Part shown: in pieces, positions 1 to 6,556 of the stretch
Layout: each line of letters opens with the position of its first letter
Numbering within the stretch: the first letter of the stretch is position 1
Source: Bacteroidales bacterium
GTDB taxonomy: Bacteria > Bacteroidota > Bacteroidia > Bacteroidales > P3
NCBI GenBank assembly: GCA_017560705.1
Contig: JAFZEK010000007.1
Location: forward strand, 1 to 10,259
Length of the DNA stretch: 10,259 nucleotides
Direction: 5' to 3'
Notes under the pieces: generated by a model
What the model saw: only the letters and a program-made list of their open reading frames with translations
Database searches by the model: none
Told to the model about the DNA's origin: nothing
Position numbers and translations under genes: made by a program

Positions 1-161
1 GCATTGCTCTTTAGTCGCTTAATCGCAACGTTTACGTTTTTTCTTGGAATCTTTCTATTTCTTTTGGGGTTGCATAGCCCGCTATGATGGGTCAAAAGAA
101 AGTAGAAATCTTCTCAAGAAAATTCCGCAAATCACTTGCAAAGCAACTTTTAGAAGTTGCC
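1..161 (-). mobile_element. MITE-like inverted-repeat element, partial copy cut by the window edge
   Basis: Read on the minus strand, these 161 bases align without gaps to 6275-6435, with about five mismatches by eye. The visible end (ending TTTTAGAAGTTGCC at 161) is the terminal inverted repeat and is followed by TAAA at 162-165, the complement of the TTTA target duplication around the full copy. The remaining roughly 110 bases and the second end lie outside the window. The copy contains the same large hairpin (about 52-108, centred on the CATAGC/GCTATG palindrome). It lies 33 bases beyond the rnz stop codon. No transposase is encoded, so it would have to be moved by an enzyme from elsewhere. 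Confidence 0.75.
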
Positions 162-194
162 TAAAATAATAGTACTTTAATATGCATCATTTAC

Positions 195-1112
195 CTATAA
201 TCCTAGTTTAATTCTCATACCATCGTAGGCAGCTAAGGTGTTTGGAAAAATCGTTTTAGCTTCATCCACCAATGAGTCTACATCGTTGTATCTAGCCGAA
301 AAGTGTGTGAGCAACAACTGTTTTGCATTAGCAGCTTTTGCCGCCATAGCCGCCGAAACTGATGTGCCGTGTAGTTTATCATTGGCTATATAGGTAAGCG
401 AGGAATCGAAAGTACAGTCGAAACACAGCAAGTCCACGTCTTTAATATGAGGTATAAATGATTCATCAAAAAGAGTATCGCAGCAGTAAGCATATTTTTT
501 TGGAGGTCTAGCAGGTTTTGTCAACGCCGAGGATGGGATAAAGCGCCCCTCTTCAGTGGTGTATCCCTCTCCTATTTTTATCTTTAATATATCGGCCGGT
601 GAAAGATTATAAGTTTTTCTTACCCCACTTTTCAGGTTTGGCAGCGAGGGTTGTTCCTCTATCAAGAACCCGTAGGTAGGCACAGAGTGAACAAGGGGGA
701 ATGTAAACACCTTGCATTTTTTATTCTCCAACAGCAGTATTGGTTCTTGTGTTTCTATTTCATGATAAACTAATTCAAAGGACAATTTTGCCCCCGAAGC
801 ATTAAAGAGGTGGGTCAATATTTTGCGTATACCTTTAGGAGCATAAATATTTACAGGCTCGGTTCTACCGCATAAGTGCATAGACGACAACAATCCGGGC
901 AAGCCAAAGAAGTGATCGCCATGCAAGTGAGAAATAAATATATCACTCATTGATTGTAGTTTTATTCTGTATCTTCTTATTTGGTTTTGAGTGCCCTCAC
1001 CACAATCTATAAGCAAGTTGTATCCATCAATGTTCACCACTTGACTAGAGCATTGCCTTGTAGCAGTGGGCAATGCTGCACTACAGCCTAATATTGTAAT
1101 ATAAAAATCCAC
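195..1112 (-). CDS. rnz: Ribonuclease Z (tRNA 3'-processing endonuclease)
   Basis: This 305-residue protein cuts the 3' trailer off tRNA precursors in the cytoplasm. It has the metallo-beta-lactamase fold of RNase Z: an N-terminal strand with GCSAALP (residues 9-15), DCGEGTQ (36-42), the zinc motif HLHGDH (62-67), His142 in PLVHS, Asp212 in the YCCDT segment, His248 in HGTS and His270 in THFSARY. Residues about 150-200 would form the flexible arm that grips tRNA. Length is normal for the short bacterial form. The start is GTG at 1110-1112, one base after the DUF4831 stop; the next internal Met is at residue 55, which would remove essential strands, so GTG is well supported. It is the last gene of a symporter-DUF4831-rnz operon and is probably translationally coupled. 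It ends in TAG. Confidence 0.95.
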   Translation of the reverse strand: MDFYITILGCSAALPTATRQCSSQVVNIDGYNLLIDCGEGTQNQIRRYRIKLQSMSDIFISHLHGDHFFGLPGLLSSMHLCGRTEPVNIYAPKGIRKILTHLFNASGAKLSFELVYHEIETQEPILLLENKKCKVFTFPLVHSVPTYGFLIEEQPSLPNLKSGVRKTYNLSPADILKIKIGEGYTTEEGRFIPSSALTKPARPPKKYAYCCDTLFDESFIPHIKDVDLLCFDCTFDSSLTYIANDKLHGTSVSAAMAAKAANAKQLLLTHFSARYNDVDSLVDEAKTIFPNTLAAYDGMRIKLGL

Positions 1113-1113
1113 C

Positions 1114-1950
1114 CTATTTATTGTTTTTGTAGTATATTAATTCACCTGTTTTTTCGTCGAATATTGCTTGAAAATATTTACCAGGCAATTCCATTATAGG
1201 ACCATACTGAGCCACTTTTATCTGCTGGCGTATGGTAAACTCCGGTGTTATAACATTTACCACTACCGTTTCGGGCAAGCGATATTTGAAGTTTTTCGTT
1301 TTTTTATTTCTATTATTTTTACCATTCTTTGCCACCTTCGCTTGTTTTTGTGTGCTAGCTTTCACAAATCGGCTTACGGTGTATAGGTTATTCTCTCTTT
1401 GCAGATTGCAATATATGGGAGTAGCATCTACCACTGTAGAGTCCACTATACCTTTATCTTCCGAAAAGCGGAACAGCTCCACAGTTTGGTCGTCTACTAT
1501 CACTTTGGATAATTCTGGTTCTATGTAGAACACCTCTCTTTGTGTGGTTTTCACCCCTGTAAAGAGTTGTAAGTATTGTTTTTCTTGTTTGTCTAGCTGA
1601 GAATATATGTTTGCAAGCATTTTAGAATCGTATTCGGATTCATACTCACCATATAATATTTCTTTCTTTTTCATCCTTATCTCAGCTATAGCCTCAGCAG
1701 CAGCTGTGGCTTTGCTTAGCATTGTATTTCTCTTTTTTGCTATCACTTGGTCGGCGGTAGCTTCTTCGTCTTCAGCGTTGTCTTCAGCATCGTCTTCAGC
1801 ATCTTTCTCTATTTCTGCCACCTCATATAACACCTCGGTCAAATTTATTTTGGATATTCTTTCAGTAGGTTCTGCGTTTTTATCCTGTGGTGCTATGGGT
1901 TGCATTTCTTTGTTTATGGATAATAGTAATCCCTTTGGCGAGGTTTGCAC
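1114..1950 (-). CDS. C-terminal fragment of DUF4831 protein (open frame, GTG at 1950)
   Basis: The open frame runs from the TAG at 1972-1974 to the stop at 1114; the first possible start is GTG at 1948-1950, with no convincing ribosome site before it. It opens with SPKGLLLSIN, which in intact DUF4831 proteins follows directly on the N-terminal part, so it is a severed half rather than a gene of its own. Features are a very acidic linker with three DAED-type repeats, a Lys/Ala-rich helix, LDKQEKQYLQLFTG, FRFSEDKG, a Lys/Asn-rich stretch (NGKNNRNKKTK) and a C-terminal strand region. It has no signal peptide, so a restarted product would stay in the cytoplasm. It ends in TAG, one base before the rnz GTG. 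Confidence 0.6.
   Translation of the reverse strand: MQTSPKGLLLSINKEMQPIAPQDKNAEPTERISKINLTEVLYEVAEIEKDAEDDAEDNAEDEEATADQVIAKKRNTMLSKATAAAEAIAEIRMKKKEILYGEYESEYDSKMLANIYSQLDKQEKQYLQLFTGVKTTQREVFYIEPELSKVIVDDQTVELFRFSEDKGIVDSTVVDATPIYCNLQRENNLYTVSRFVKASTQKQAKVAKNGKNNRNKKTKNFKYRLPETVVVNVITPEFTIRQQIKVAQYGPIMELPGKYFQAIFDEKTGELIYYKNNK
1768..1803 (-). repeat. Three tandem 12-bp units coding for an acidic linker
   Basis: Units begin at 1768, 1780 and 1792 (GTCTTCAGCATC on the plus strand; the first unit ends GTT). On the coding strand each unit gives Asp-Ala-Glu-Asp or Asn-Ala-Glu-Asp. The array lies in the linker of the DUF4831 gene. A 12-bp unit keeps frame, so copy number can vary without breaking the protein. 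Confidence 0.85.
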
Positions 1951-1971
1951 AGAGAGGTCGGACCATCTAGG

Positions 1972-2292
1972 CTATATATAATAATATTCTTCCGGGTCTG
2001 GTTTATGTTCGGTAGATATTGTTACATTTTTTATCTTATAGGTCCAACCCTCATCATCATCCAATGTTATGCCCAATAGCTCTTCAGCATATTCCACATA
2101 GGGGCTAGCATCATAATCGGTTTTTTCCACCGTTACATCCACTTTTACCACTGTTTTGGGCAGTGCATAAACCATTCCACCACTCAGGTGCACATGTTTG
2201 CCACTCTTTGTAGGATAAACACCATATCTACTACACGATACTGCTAGTATTGCCACACATACTATTAATGTTCTTAGTATAGCTTTTTTCAT
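1972..2292 (-). CDS. N-terminal fragment of DUF4831 lipoprotein (106 residues)
   Basis: It begins with a typical lipoprotein signal: two Lys, a hydrophobic core (residues 4-18) and a lipobox-like LAVSC with Cys20 as the lipidated residue. After this comes GGMVYALPKTVVKVDVTVEK (about 38-57) and a PYVEYAEELLGI helix, which I recognise as the N-terminal strands of DUF4831, ending at PDPEEYYYI just before TAG. If translated alone it would be a small exported lipoprotein lacking most of the domain. The ATG at 2290-2292 is the only sensible start because it precedes the signal peptide. It follows the symporter by 30 bases in the same frame. Confidence 0.7.
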   Translation of the reverse strand: MKKAILRTLIVCVAILAVSCSRYGVYPTKSGKHVHLSGGMVYALPKTVVKVDVTVEKTDYDASPYVEYAEELLGITLDDDEGWTYKIKNVTISTEHKPDPEEYYYI

Positions 2293-2322
2293 ATCTTTAC
2301 CTATCTTAATATATATATATTT

Positions 2323-3783
2323 CTATTTACGTTTACGAATAATCAATAATCCCAAGCAGGTTAATAATCCATTTAAAAGTATCATTTCAAAACCAAACTT
2401 ATAACCACCAAACCATTCTACAGAGTTCAAGTTAAGGATATAACAAATTACAGGCGATAGTATTGCCACTATAGGCACATATTTATCTTTCACCTGTTGC
2501 TTGGTGAACATTCCGAAAGCATAAAGCCCAAGCAATGGTCCGTAGGTATATGCTGCCACATCAAAAAGAGTGTCTATCAGCGACTGATTATGAAAAGGTT
2601 TGAATGCAATAATAATAAGTAAATACAAGAAAGCAAAAGAAATGTGCACTATTTTTCTGAAGCGTATCTTTTGTTTTTCAGTGTATTTATTATTCTTGTC
2701 GAAATGTAGGAAATCGTGGTAGAAAGTGGTTGTAAGAGCCGTAAGAGTACCATCGGCACTAGAATAACCGGCAGCTATCAACCCCACAACGAATACCACA
2801 CTTGTAAATGTTGTCAAATGGAAAGCTATAGATGGGAATATTTTATCATTCACCACCACACCATCAGCATTGGTAGGCAATGCAAAACCGGTTTGCTGTG
2901 CATATAACACCAAAGCACCACCTAACAACAAGAACAACACATTAACCACCACCAACGACAAGCTGAATGAAATCATATTCTTCTGAGCATCTTTCAGGCT
3001 TTTGCAGGTTAGGTTTTTCTGCATCATATCTTGGTCTAGCCCAGTCATTGTTATGGTAATAAATGCACCACTAAGTATCTGTTTTAGGTAGAATTTACTG
3101 CTGTGCCAGTCTGTTTCAAAGACTTTATATTGTTCGTTTAGTGTCATTTTTTCTACCATCTGCCATAGTGAGAAATCCATTTCTTTCAGCACATAAATCA
3201 GGGTTATAATGGCAGCTAAGAGCAGGAAAGTGGTTTGCAATGTATCTGTCCAGATAATGGTTTTAATACCGCCTTTCAGCGTATAAGCCAATATAAGAAC
3301 AATGAACACCACAGCAGGTATCCAAAAAGGAATGCTCCATAGTTTGAACATAAACTCATACAACACAAAGACCACCAAATACATCCTCAGAGCAGAACCC
3401 AACAGGCGTGAGATGATGAAAAACATAGAACCCGTTTTTTCCGACACTAATCCAATCCTATCGCCCAAATAAGAATAGATGGATGTGAGGTTCAGTTTAT
3501 AATATAACGGCAACAACACATAAGCTATAGCTAAGTAACCCAATATATATCCTAGCACCAATGGAAAATAAGTAAACTGTCCGGAATATACACCACCCGG
3601 CACCGACATAAATGTGACACCCGACAAGCTAGCACCTATCATTCCGTATGCTACTACATACCAAGGCGACTTTCTATCGCCCCTAAAAAATGAATCGTTG
3701 GAAGCTCGTCTGCTAGTTATTCTTGTTATTAAAAATAGCAAGCTAGTATACAGCACAAAGCATACTAATATAGTTGTAGCCAT
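2323..3783 (-). CDS. Sodium:solute symporter (SSS family)
   Basis: This 486-residue inner-membrane protein should import a small solute together with sodium; the substrate cannot be read from the sequence. SSS signatures are SPWYVVAYGMIGASLSG (39-55) leading to VPGG, GGIKTIIWTDTLQ (171-183), TGLDQDMMQK (247-256) and AAGYSSADGTLTAL (337-350), where the paired Ser residues correspond to the Na2 sodium site of LeuT-fold carriers. About 12-13 hydrophobic helices run from residue 4 to 482, and a short basic tail (RKRK) ends the protein in the cytoplasm. The length is normal, if short, for the family. It is the first gene of the minus-strand operon with DUF4831 and rnz and diverges from trxA. The ATG at 3783 precedes the first helix directly. 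Confidence 0.93.
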   Translation of the reverse strand: MATTILVCFVLYTSLLFLITRITSRRASNDSFFRGDRKSPWYVVAYGMIGASLSGVTFMSVPGGVYSGQFTYFPLVLGYILGYLAIAYVLLPLYYKLNLTSIYSYLGDRIGLVSEKTGSMFFIISRLLGSALRMYLVVFVLYEFMFKLWSIPFWIPAVVFIVLILAYTLKGGIKTIIWTDTLQTTFLLLAAIITLIYVLKEMDFSLWQMVEKMTLNEQYKVFETDWHSSKFYLKQILSGAFITITMTGLDQDMMQKNLTCKSLKDAQKNMISFSLSLVVVNVLFLLLGGALVLYAQQTGFALPTNADGVVVNDKIFPSIAFHLTTFTSVVFVVGLIAAGYSSADGTLTALTTTFYHDFLHFDKNNKYTEKQKIRFRKIVHISFAFLYLLIIIAFKPFHNQSLIDTLFDVAAYTYGPLLGLYAFGMFTKQQVKDKYVPIVAILSPVICYILNLNSVEWFGGYKFGFEMILLNGLLTCLGLLIIRKRK

Positions 3784-3875
3784 AAACTTTTTCTTACATT
3801 AATTTGTTATGTATAAACTGTTATCTTTATGTGTGTCAGTGAAAAACATTCATTATTCACAACAGAACACAATTG

Positions 3876-3906
3876 CAAAGATAAGATTTTTAAATTATAC
3901 TTTAAA
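3876..3906 (-). promoter_or_regulatory. Predicted Bacteroidota-type promoter for the symporter-DUF4831-rnz operon
   Basis: On the minus strand TATCTTTG (3883 down to 3876) fits the -7 box TAnnTTTG exactly. TTTA at 3906-3903 lies 19 bases upstream, one base off the -33 box TTTG. Transcription would start near 3870, leaving an untranslated leader of roughly 85 bases before the symporter ATG. Confidence 0.5.
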
Positions 3907-4054
3907 ATAGACGGCATTTTATATGAAAAAAATATAGACAACGGCAAAAATCTCTATCAAAAAAAACAATATTTAATTCTCTACAATCAGCTGTTCATCA
4001 GCAAGGTAATCCAGAAACCCAAGATAAATAATGAGTAGCATTGATGGACAAAAG

Positions 4055-4085
4055 TTTCGCAGATGAAAAAATATATGTATATTTG
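4055..4085 (+). promoter_or_regulatory. Predicted Bacteroidota-type promoter for trxA
   Basis: TATATTTG at 4078-4085 fits the -7 box TAnnTTTG. TTTC at 4055-4058 stands 19 bases upstream as a one-mismatch -33 box. A start near 4091 would leave about 30 untranslated bases before the ATG at 4121. Confidence 0.6.
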
Positions 4086-4120
4086 CAAAATAATAAAACA
4101 CATAAAAACATATACAAACT

Positions 4121-4438
4121 ATGGCATTAGCAATAAATGACAACAATTTTGAAGAACTAGTAATGGGCACTGATGCTCCAGTATTGCTAGATTTTAGTGC
4201 AACTTGGTGCGGTCCTTGCAAAGCATTAGCACCTGTTGTTGATGAAATTGCAGAAGAATATCAAGGAAAAGCTATCGTTGGAAAAGTTGACGTAGAAGAA
4301 AGTCCTACTCTTTCCGGAAAATACAAAATCCGCAATGTTCCAACCGTCCTTTTCATCAAAAATGGAGAAGTAAAAGACAAATCTGTAGGAGCTGTTCCAA
4401 AAGCTAAATTGGTAGAAAAATTAGAAGCTCTTATGTAA
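4121..4438 (+). CDS. trxA: Thioredoxin
   Basis: A 105-residue classic thioredoxin, the cytoplasmic disulfide reductant that serves ribonucleotide reductase, peroxiredoxins and similar enzymes and is recharged by thioredoxin reductase. The active site WCGPC is at residues 29-33, the buried acid is Asp24 in LLDFSATW, and the cis-proline is Pro74 in VPTVLF. There is no signal peptide, so it is cytosolic, unlike the many exported thioredoxin-like proteins of Bacteroidota. Length matches the family exactly. It stands alone, with its own promoter upstream and a strong intrinsic terminator 35 bases after its TAA stop, so it is monocistronic. Confidence 0.97.
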   Translation: MALAINDNNFEELVMGTDAPVLLDFSATWCGPCKALAPVVDEIAEEYQGKAIVGKVDVEESPTLSGKYKIRNVPTVLFIKNGEVKDKSVGAVPKAKLVEKLEALM

Positions 4439-4472
4439 TAAGAGACTTTAAAAGAGTGAACAAAAATTCTAG

Positions 4473-4517
4473 GAAGTCGATGGTTTTATAGCAAAACACT
4501 CATCGGCTTCTTTTTTT
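4473..4517 (+). terminator. Intrinsic terminator of trxA
   Basis: GAAGTCGATG (4473-4482) pairs with CATCGGCTTC (4501-4510), ten pairs including one G-U. An inner GTTTT/AAAAC stem follows, and then seven T residues (4511-4517). It lies just before the DUF58 gene and should separate the two transcription units. Confidence 0.9.
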
Positions 4518-4550
4518 GATATTAAAACAAATACACAATTATTACACTAT

Positions 4551-5492
4551 ATGAATAACACATTGGATAAGGATAAAATAGAGATATATAAATCGTTAGA
4601 TATTTTTGCACGCCAAGTGGTGGAGGGTTTCATTACTGGGCTACACAAAAGTCCTTTCCATGGTTTTTCTGTAGAATTTGCTGAACACCGACTATACAAC
4701 AACGGTGAATCCACAAAAAACATTGATTGGAAATTATATGGGCGTACTGATAAGCTGTTTGTCAAAAGATATGAAGAAGAGACAAACCTTCGTTGCCAAT
4801 TGGTTATAGACACCTCTTCGTCTATGTATTTCCCTGTAGACCATAATCCGTCATTAGAGCATCCCAACAAGATGACTTTTGCTGTGTATGCTGCTGCTGT
4901 GCTTATGGAACTATTAAAAAAACAACGTGATGCTTTTGGGCTTACTTTGTTTTCGGACAAAATAGATATACAAACCGACACTCGCTCTAGCACCCTACAC
5001 CAAAAATATATCTACACCCTTCTGGAGCCCCTATTACAAAAATACGACGCCGAAAAAAACTCAATGAAAAAAACATCCATAGCTGATCCTCTTCACCTTG
5101 TGGCTGAAAAACTAAAGCGTAGATCATTGGTGGTTATATTAACCGACGGATGGGTAGATACCGAAGAACAAGAAAAAGTGTTTGATGCTCTAAGACACCT
5201 ACGACACTGCAAACACGAGGTTATGCTATTCCACATCTACGACAACGACAAAGAGATAAATCTCAACTACGGCAACAAGCCTCACCATTTCATAGATGTG
5301 GAAACCAACAAACAAATAAAGATACGCCCTAATGAAATTGCTGAACAATATCGCAACCTCATGGCTCAGCAAACGGCAACCCTCAAAGAACGTGCCATAC
5401 AATACGGTGTGGATTATATTCCGGCAGACATTAATCAGGGATTTCATCAAGTGCTGCAACCCTATCTCATAAAACGCAGCAGACTATATTAA
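4551..5492 (+). CDS. DUF58 domain protein (von Willebrand A-like)
   Basis: A 313-residue soluble protein of the DUF58 family. The family core is clear: FHGFSVEFAEHRLYNNGE (36-53), NIDWKLYGRTDKLFVKRYEEE (57-77), then the metal-binding MIDAS-like DTSSSM (87-92) that opens the vWA fold, and the later strand VVILTDGWVD. DUF58 proteins usually work with a MoxR-type AAA ATPase, and in Bacteroidota often beside batA/batB-like genes. None is in this window; the neighbours are thioredoxin and a convergent NlpC gene, so this looks like a free-standing copy. There is no signal peptide or membrane helix. The ATG at 4551 lies 33 bases past the trxA terminator; I found no clear promoter in the gap. Function is unknown beyond a presumed adaptor role. 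Confidence 0.9.
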   Translation: MNNTLDKDKIEIYKSLDIFARQVVEGFITGLHKSPFHGFSVEFAEHRLYNNGESTKNIDWKLYGRTDKLFVKRYEEETNLRCQLVIDTSSSMYFPVDHNPSLEHPNKMTFAVYAAAVLMELLKKQRDAFGLTLFSDKIDIQTDTRSSTLHQKYIYTLLEPLLQKYDAEKNSMKKTSIADPLHLVAEKLKRRSLVVILTDGWVDTEEQEKVFDALRHLRHCKHEVMLFHIYDNDKEINLNYGNKPHHFIDVETNKQIKIRPNEIAEQYRNLMAQQTATLKERAIQYGVDYIPADINQGFHQVLQPYLIKRSRLY

Positions 5493-5502
5493 TATACAAT
5501 AT

Positions 5503-6225
5503 CTATAGCCTTCTAATTTGGGCTAGCTTGTGGGTATAATTATTAATATCCTCATTGAAGATACCCTTAGCATCCACACTATCTACCCTCACCATACCAC
5601 TAGCATGGATAACCTTTCCACCATTCATATATATACCCACGTGGATAATCCTACCCTCTGCATTGTCAAAGAATAGCAAATCATCCTCTTGAGCAGCAGA
5701 AATATCAGCTACTGCAACACCCTGCATCACCTGCTGAGAAGCATCTCTTGGCAAATCTTTGCCACACACCTTATACACCACCTGAACAAATCCCGAACAA
5801 TCGACACCCATAAATGTTTTGCCACCCCACAAATATGGAGTTCCCAACCACTTACGAGCCACTGCCATCACTCCACCGACAGCTGCCATTGCTCCAAACT
5901 CATTAGCATAACTCCTAGGCAACCTACTACCCATAGGCAACACCAGCTGCCTACCACAATAGTCCACAGCAGCACACAATTCTGGCACCACAACACACCA
6001 TTCTCTTACATCCGCCCATTCTGCTTCTGCTAACAACACTATCTGCTTATTATCCACCCAACCACTATAGCCATCTACATCTGTAGTTATATAAGTCCAC
6101 TTCTCTCCTACTTCATTAATTATAAAGCTGTCGCCAAACAACAGCTGATTCACCATCTCGCTCCTATCACTAGCACTAGCTCTCATAGGCACTGCAGCCA
6201 ATGCACAATAACCATATTTCATCAT
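5503..6225 (-). CDS. C40 family peptidase (NlpC/P60 with N-terminal SH3-like domain)
   Basis: A 240-residue peptidoglycan endopeptidase-type protein. Residues about 5-65 form a bacterial SH3-like domain (VPMRASASDRSEMVNQLLFGD through GYSGWVD). A second SH3-like segment may follow to about 110, and the NlpC/P60 domain covers about 113-240. Catalytic residues are visible: Cys143 in DCSGFVQ, His195 in HVGIYM and His207 in VIHASG. The usual substrate is the stem peptide bond between D-Glu and the diamino acid. There is no signal peptide, so it may act on imported muropeptides, though a non-classical route cannot be excluded. Two ATGs stand in tandem (6225 and 6222). It converges with DUF58 (10 bases between stops). 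Upstream lies the MITE-like element, which separates it from the DUF4294 gene with which it was probably once co-transcribed. Confidence 0.92.
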   Translation of the reverse strand: MMKYGYCALAAVPMRASASDRSEMVNQLLFGDSFIINEVGEKWTYITTDVDGYSGWVDNKQIVLLAEAEWADVREWCVVVPELCAAVDYCGRQLVLPMGSRLPRSYANEFGAMAAVGGVMAVARKWLGTPYLWGGKTFMGVDCSGFVQVVYKVCGKDLPRDASQQVMQGVAVADISAAQEDDLLFFDNAEGRIIHVGIYMNGGKVIHASGMVRVDSVDAKGIFNEDINNYTHKLAQIRRL

Positions 6226-6327
6226 TCTATCTTTTGTCTTTTTCTGTTCAAGAATATATTATGCCAAATATTTAGGCAACTTCAAAAAATTGCTTTGCAA
6301 GTGATTTACGGAATTTTCTTGAGAAGA

Positions 6328-6384
6328 TTTCTACTTTCTTTTGACCCATCATAGCGGGCTATGCGACCCCAAAAGAAATAGAAA
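6328..6384. repeat. Large hairpin in the MITE-like element
   Basis: TTTCTA-c-TTTCTTTTG (6328-6343) pairs with CAAAAGAAATAGAAA (6370-6384): fifteen pairs with one bulged C. Inside it, CATAGC (6350-6355) pairs with GCTATG (6358-6363) around GG. The same structure is present in the copy at 1-161, where the outer stem is unchanged. Confidence 0.85.
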
Positions 6385-6480
6385 GATTCCAAGAAAAAAC
6401 GTAAACGTTGCGATTAAGCGAGTAAAGAGCAATGCCTAAGCATTAGCTATTTCGAGCGATAGCAACATCGACGAAGTCAA

Positions 6481-6527
6481 CCACGCAAAAGTTTCAAAGA
6501 ACACTCTTTGGTTTATCCGAAACGTGG
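6481..6527. repeat. Terminal hairpin in the MITE-like element
   Basis: CCAC (6481-6484) and GTTTC (6491-6495) pair with GAAAC (6519-6523) and GTGG (6524-6527). A tight inner stem CAAAGA-acac-TCTTTG spans 6495-6510. This half of the element is only visible in the full copy, so its conservation cannot be tested inside the window. Confidence 0.65.
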
Positions 6528-6556
6528 AATTTTTAGAAGTTGCCTTTAATTATTAA

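Larger units (their letters stand above)
1114..2292 (-). pseudogene. DUF4831 family lipoprotein gene interrupted by one in-frame TAG
   Basis: Two open stretches (2292-1972 and 1971-1114) are in the same reading frame, separated only by a TAG at 1972-1974. Joined, they give 391 sense codons, close to the usual length of DUF4831 proteins, and together they carry the family's features in order: signal peptide, YALPKT strand, acidic linker, the LDKQEKQYLQLFTG helix, FRFSE, and a C-terminal RLPETVVV...LPGKY region. Neither half alone is a complete family member. The family is uncharacterised; it is a Bacteroidota envelope protein often found beside housekeeping genes. The stop may be a true nonsense mutation, a base-calling error, or, less likely, read through. 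Position in the operon is 30 bases after the symporter and one base before rnz, so loss may also weaken coupled translation of rnz. Confidence 0.75.
3784..4120. other. Divergent intergenic region between symporter and trxA
   Basis: This 337-bp, very AT-rich stretch separates two divergent genes and holds a promoter candidate for each (3876-3906 minus, 4055-4085 plus). The short open frames inside have no family resemblance and low-complexity Lys/Asn/Ile composition, so I do not call them genes. I see no strong hairpin or RNA gene. Confidence 0.7.
6275..6544 (+). mobile_element. Complete 270-bp MITE-like element with TIRs and TTTA target duplication
   Basis: The left end GGCAACTTCAAAAAA and the complement of the right end GGCAACTTCTAAAAA are terminal inverted repeats with one mismatch. 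The element is flanked by TTTA on both sides (6271-6274 and 6545-6548), a good target-site duplication. A second, partial copy in the opposite orientation lies at 1-161. No transposase frame is present, so the element is non-autonomous. It holds three hairpins (6328-6384, 6446-6463 and 6481-6527). It sits eight bases after its TSD from the DUF4294 stop and about 45 bases upstream of the NlpC start, so it fills nearly all of that gap. The parent transposon family is not identifiable here. Confidence 0.8.

Noticed and set aside
1168..1981. Plus-strand open frames opposite the DUF4831 gene
   Set aside because: They are low-complexity Ser/Ala/Phe-rich mirrors of an acidic and lysine-rich coding strand and have no family features.
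1114..3783. Symporter and DUF4831 as one TAG-interrupted fusion, since they share a frame
   Set aside because: The DUF4831 gene has its own ATG and lipoprotein signal after the symporter's normal basic tail; the shared frame is a one-in-three chance.
3829..4221. Short open frames in the symporter-trxA gap
   Set aside because: Composition is that of AT-rich noncoding DNA, and the minus-strand frame runs into the start of trxA.
4547..4993. 148-codon minus-strand frame opposite the DUF58 gene
   Set aside because: The DUF58 frame on the other strand has clear conserved motifs; this one has none.
5689..6033. 114-codon plus-strand frame opposite the NlpC gene
   Set aside because: It is His/Ser/Thr-rich and mirrors the catalytic domain coding sequence.
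1..6544. Composite transposon bounded by the two inverted element copies
   Set aside because: The cargo is housekeeping genes, there is no transposase, and the full copy has its own close TTTA duplications, which points to separate insertions.
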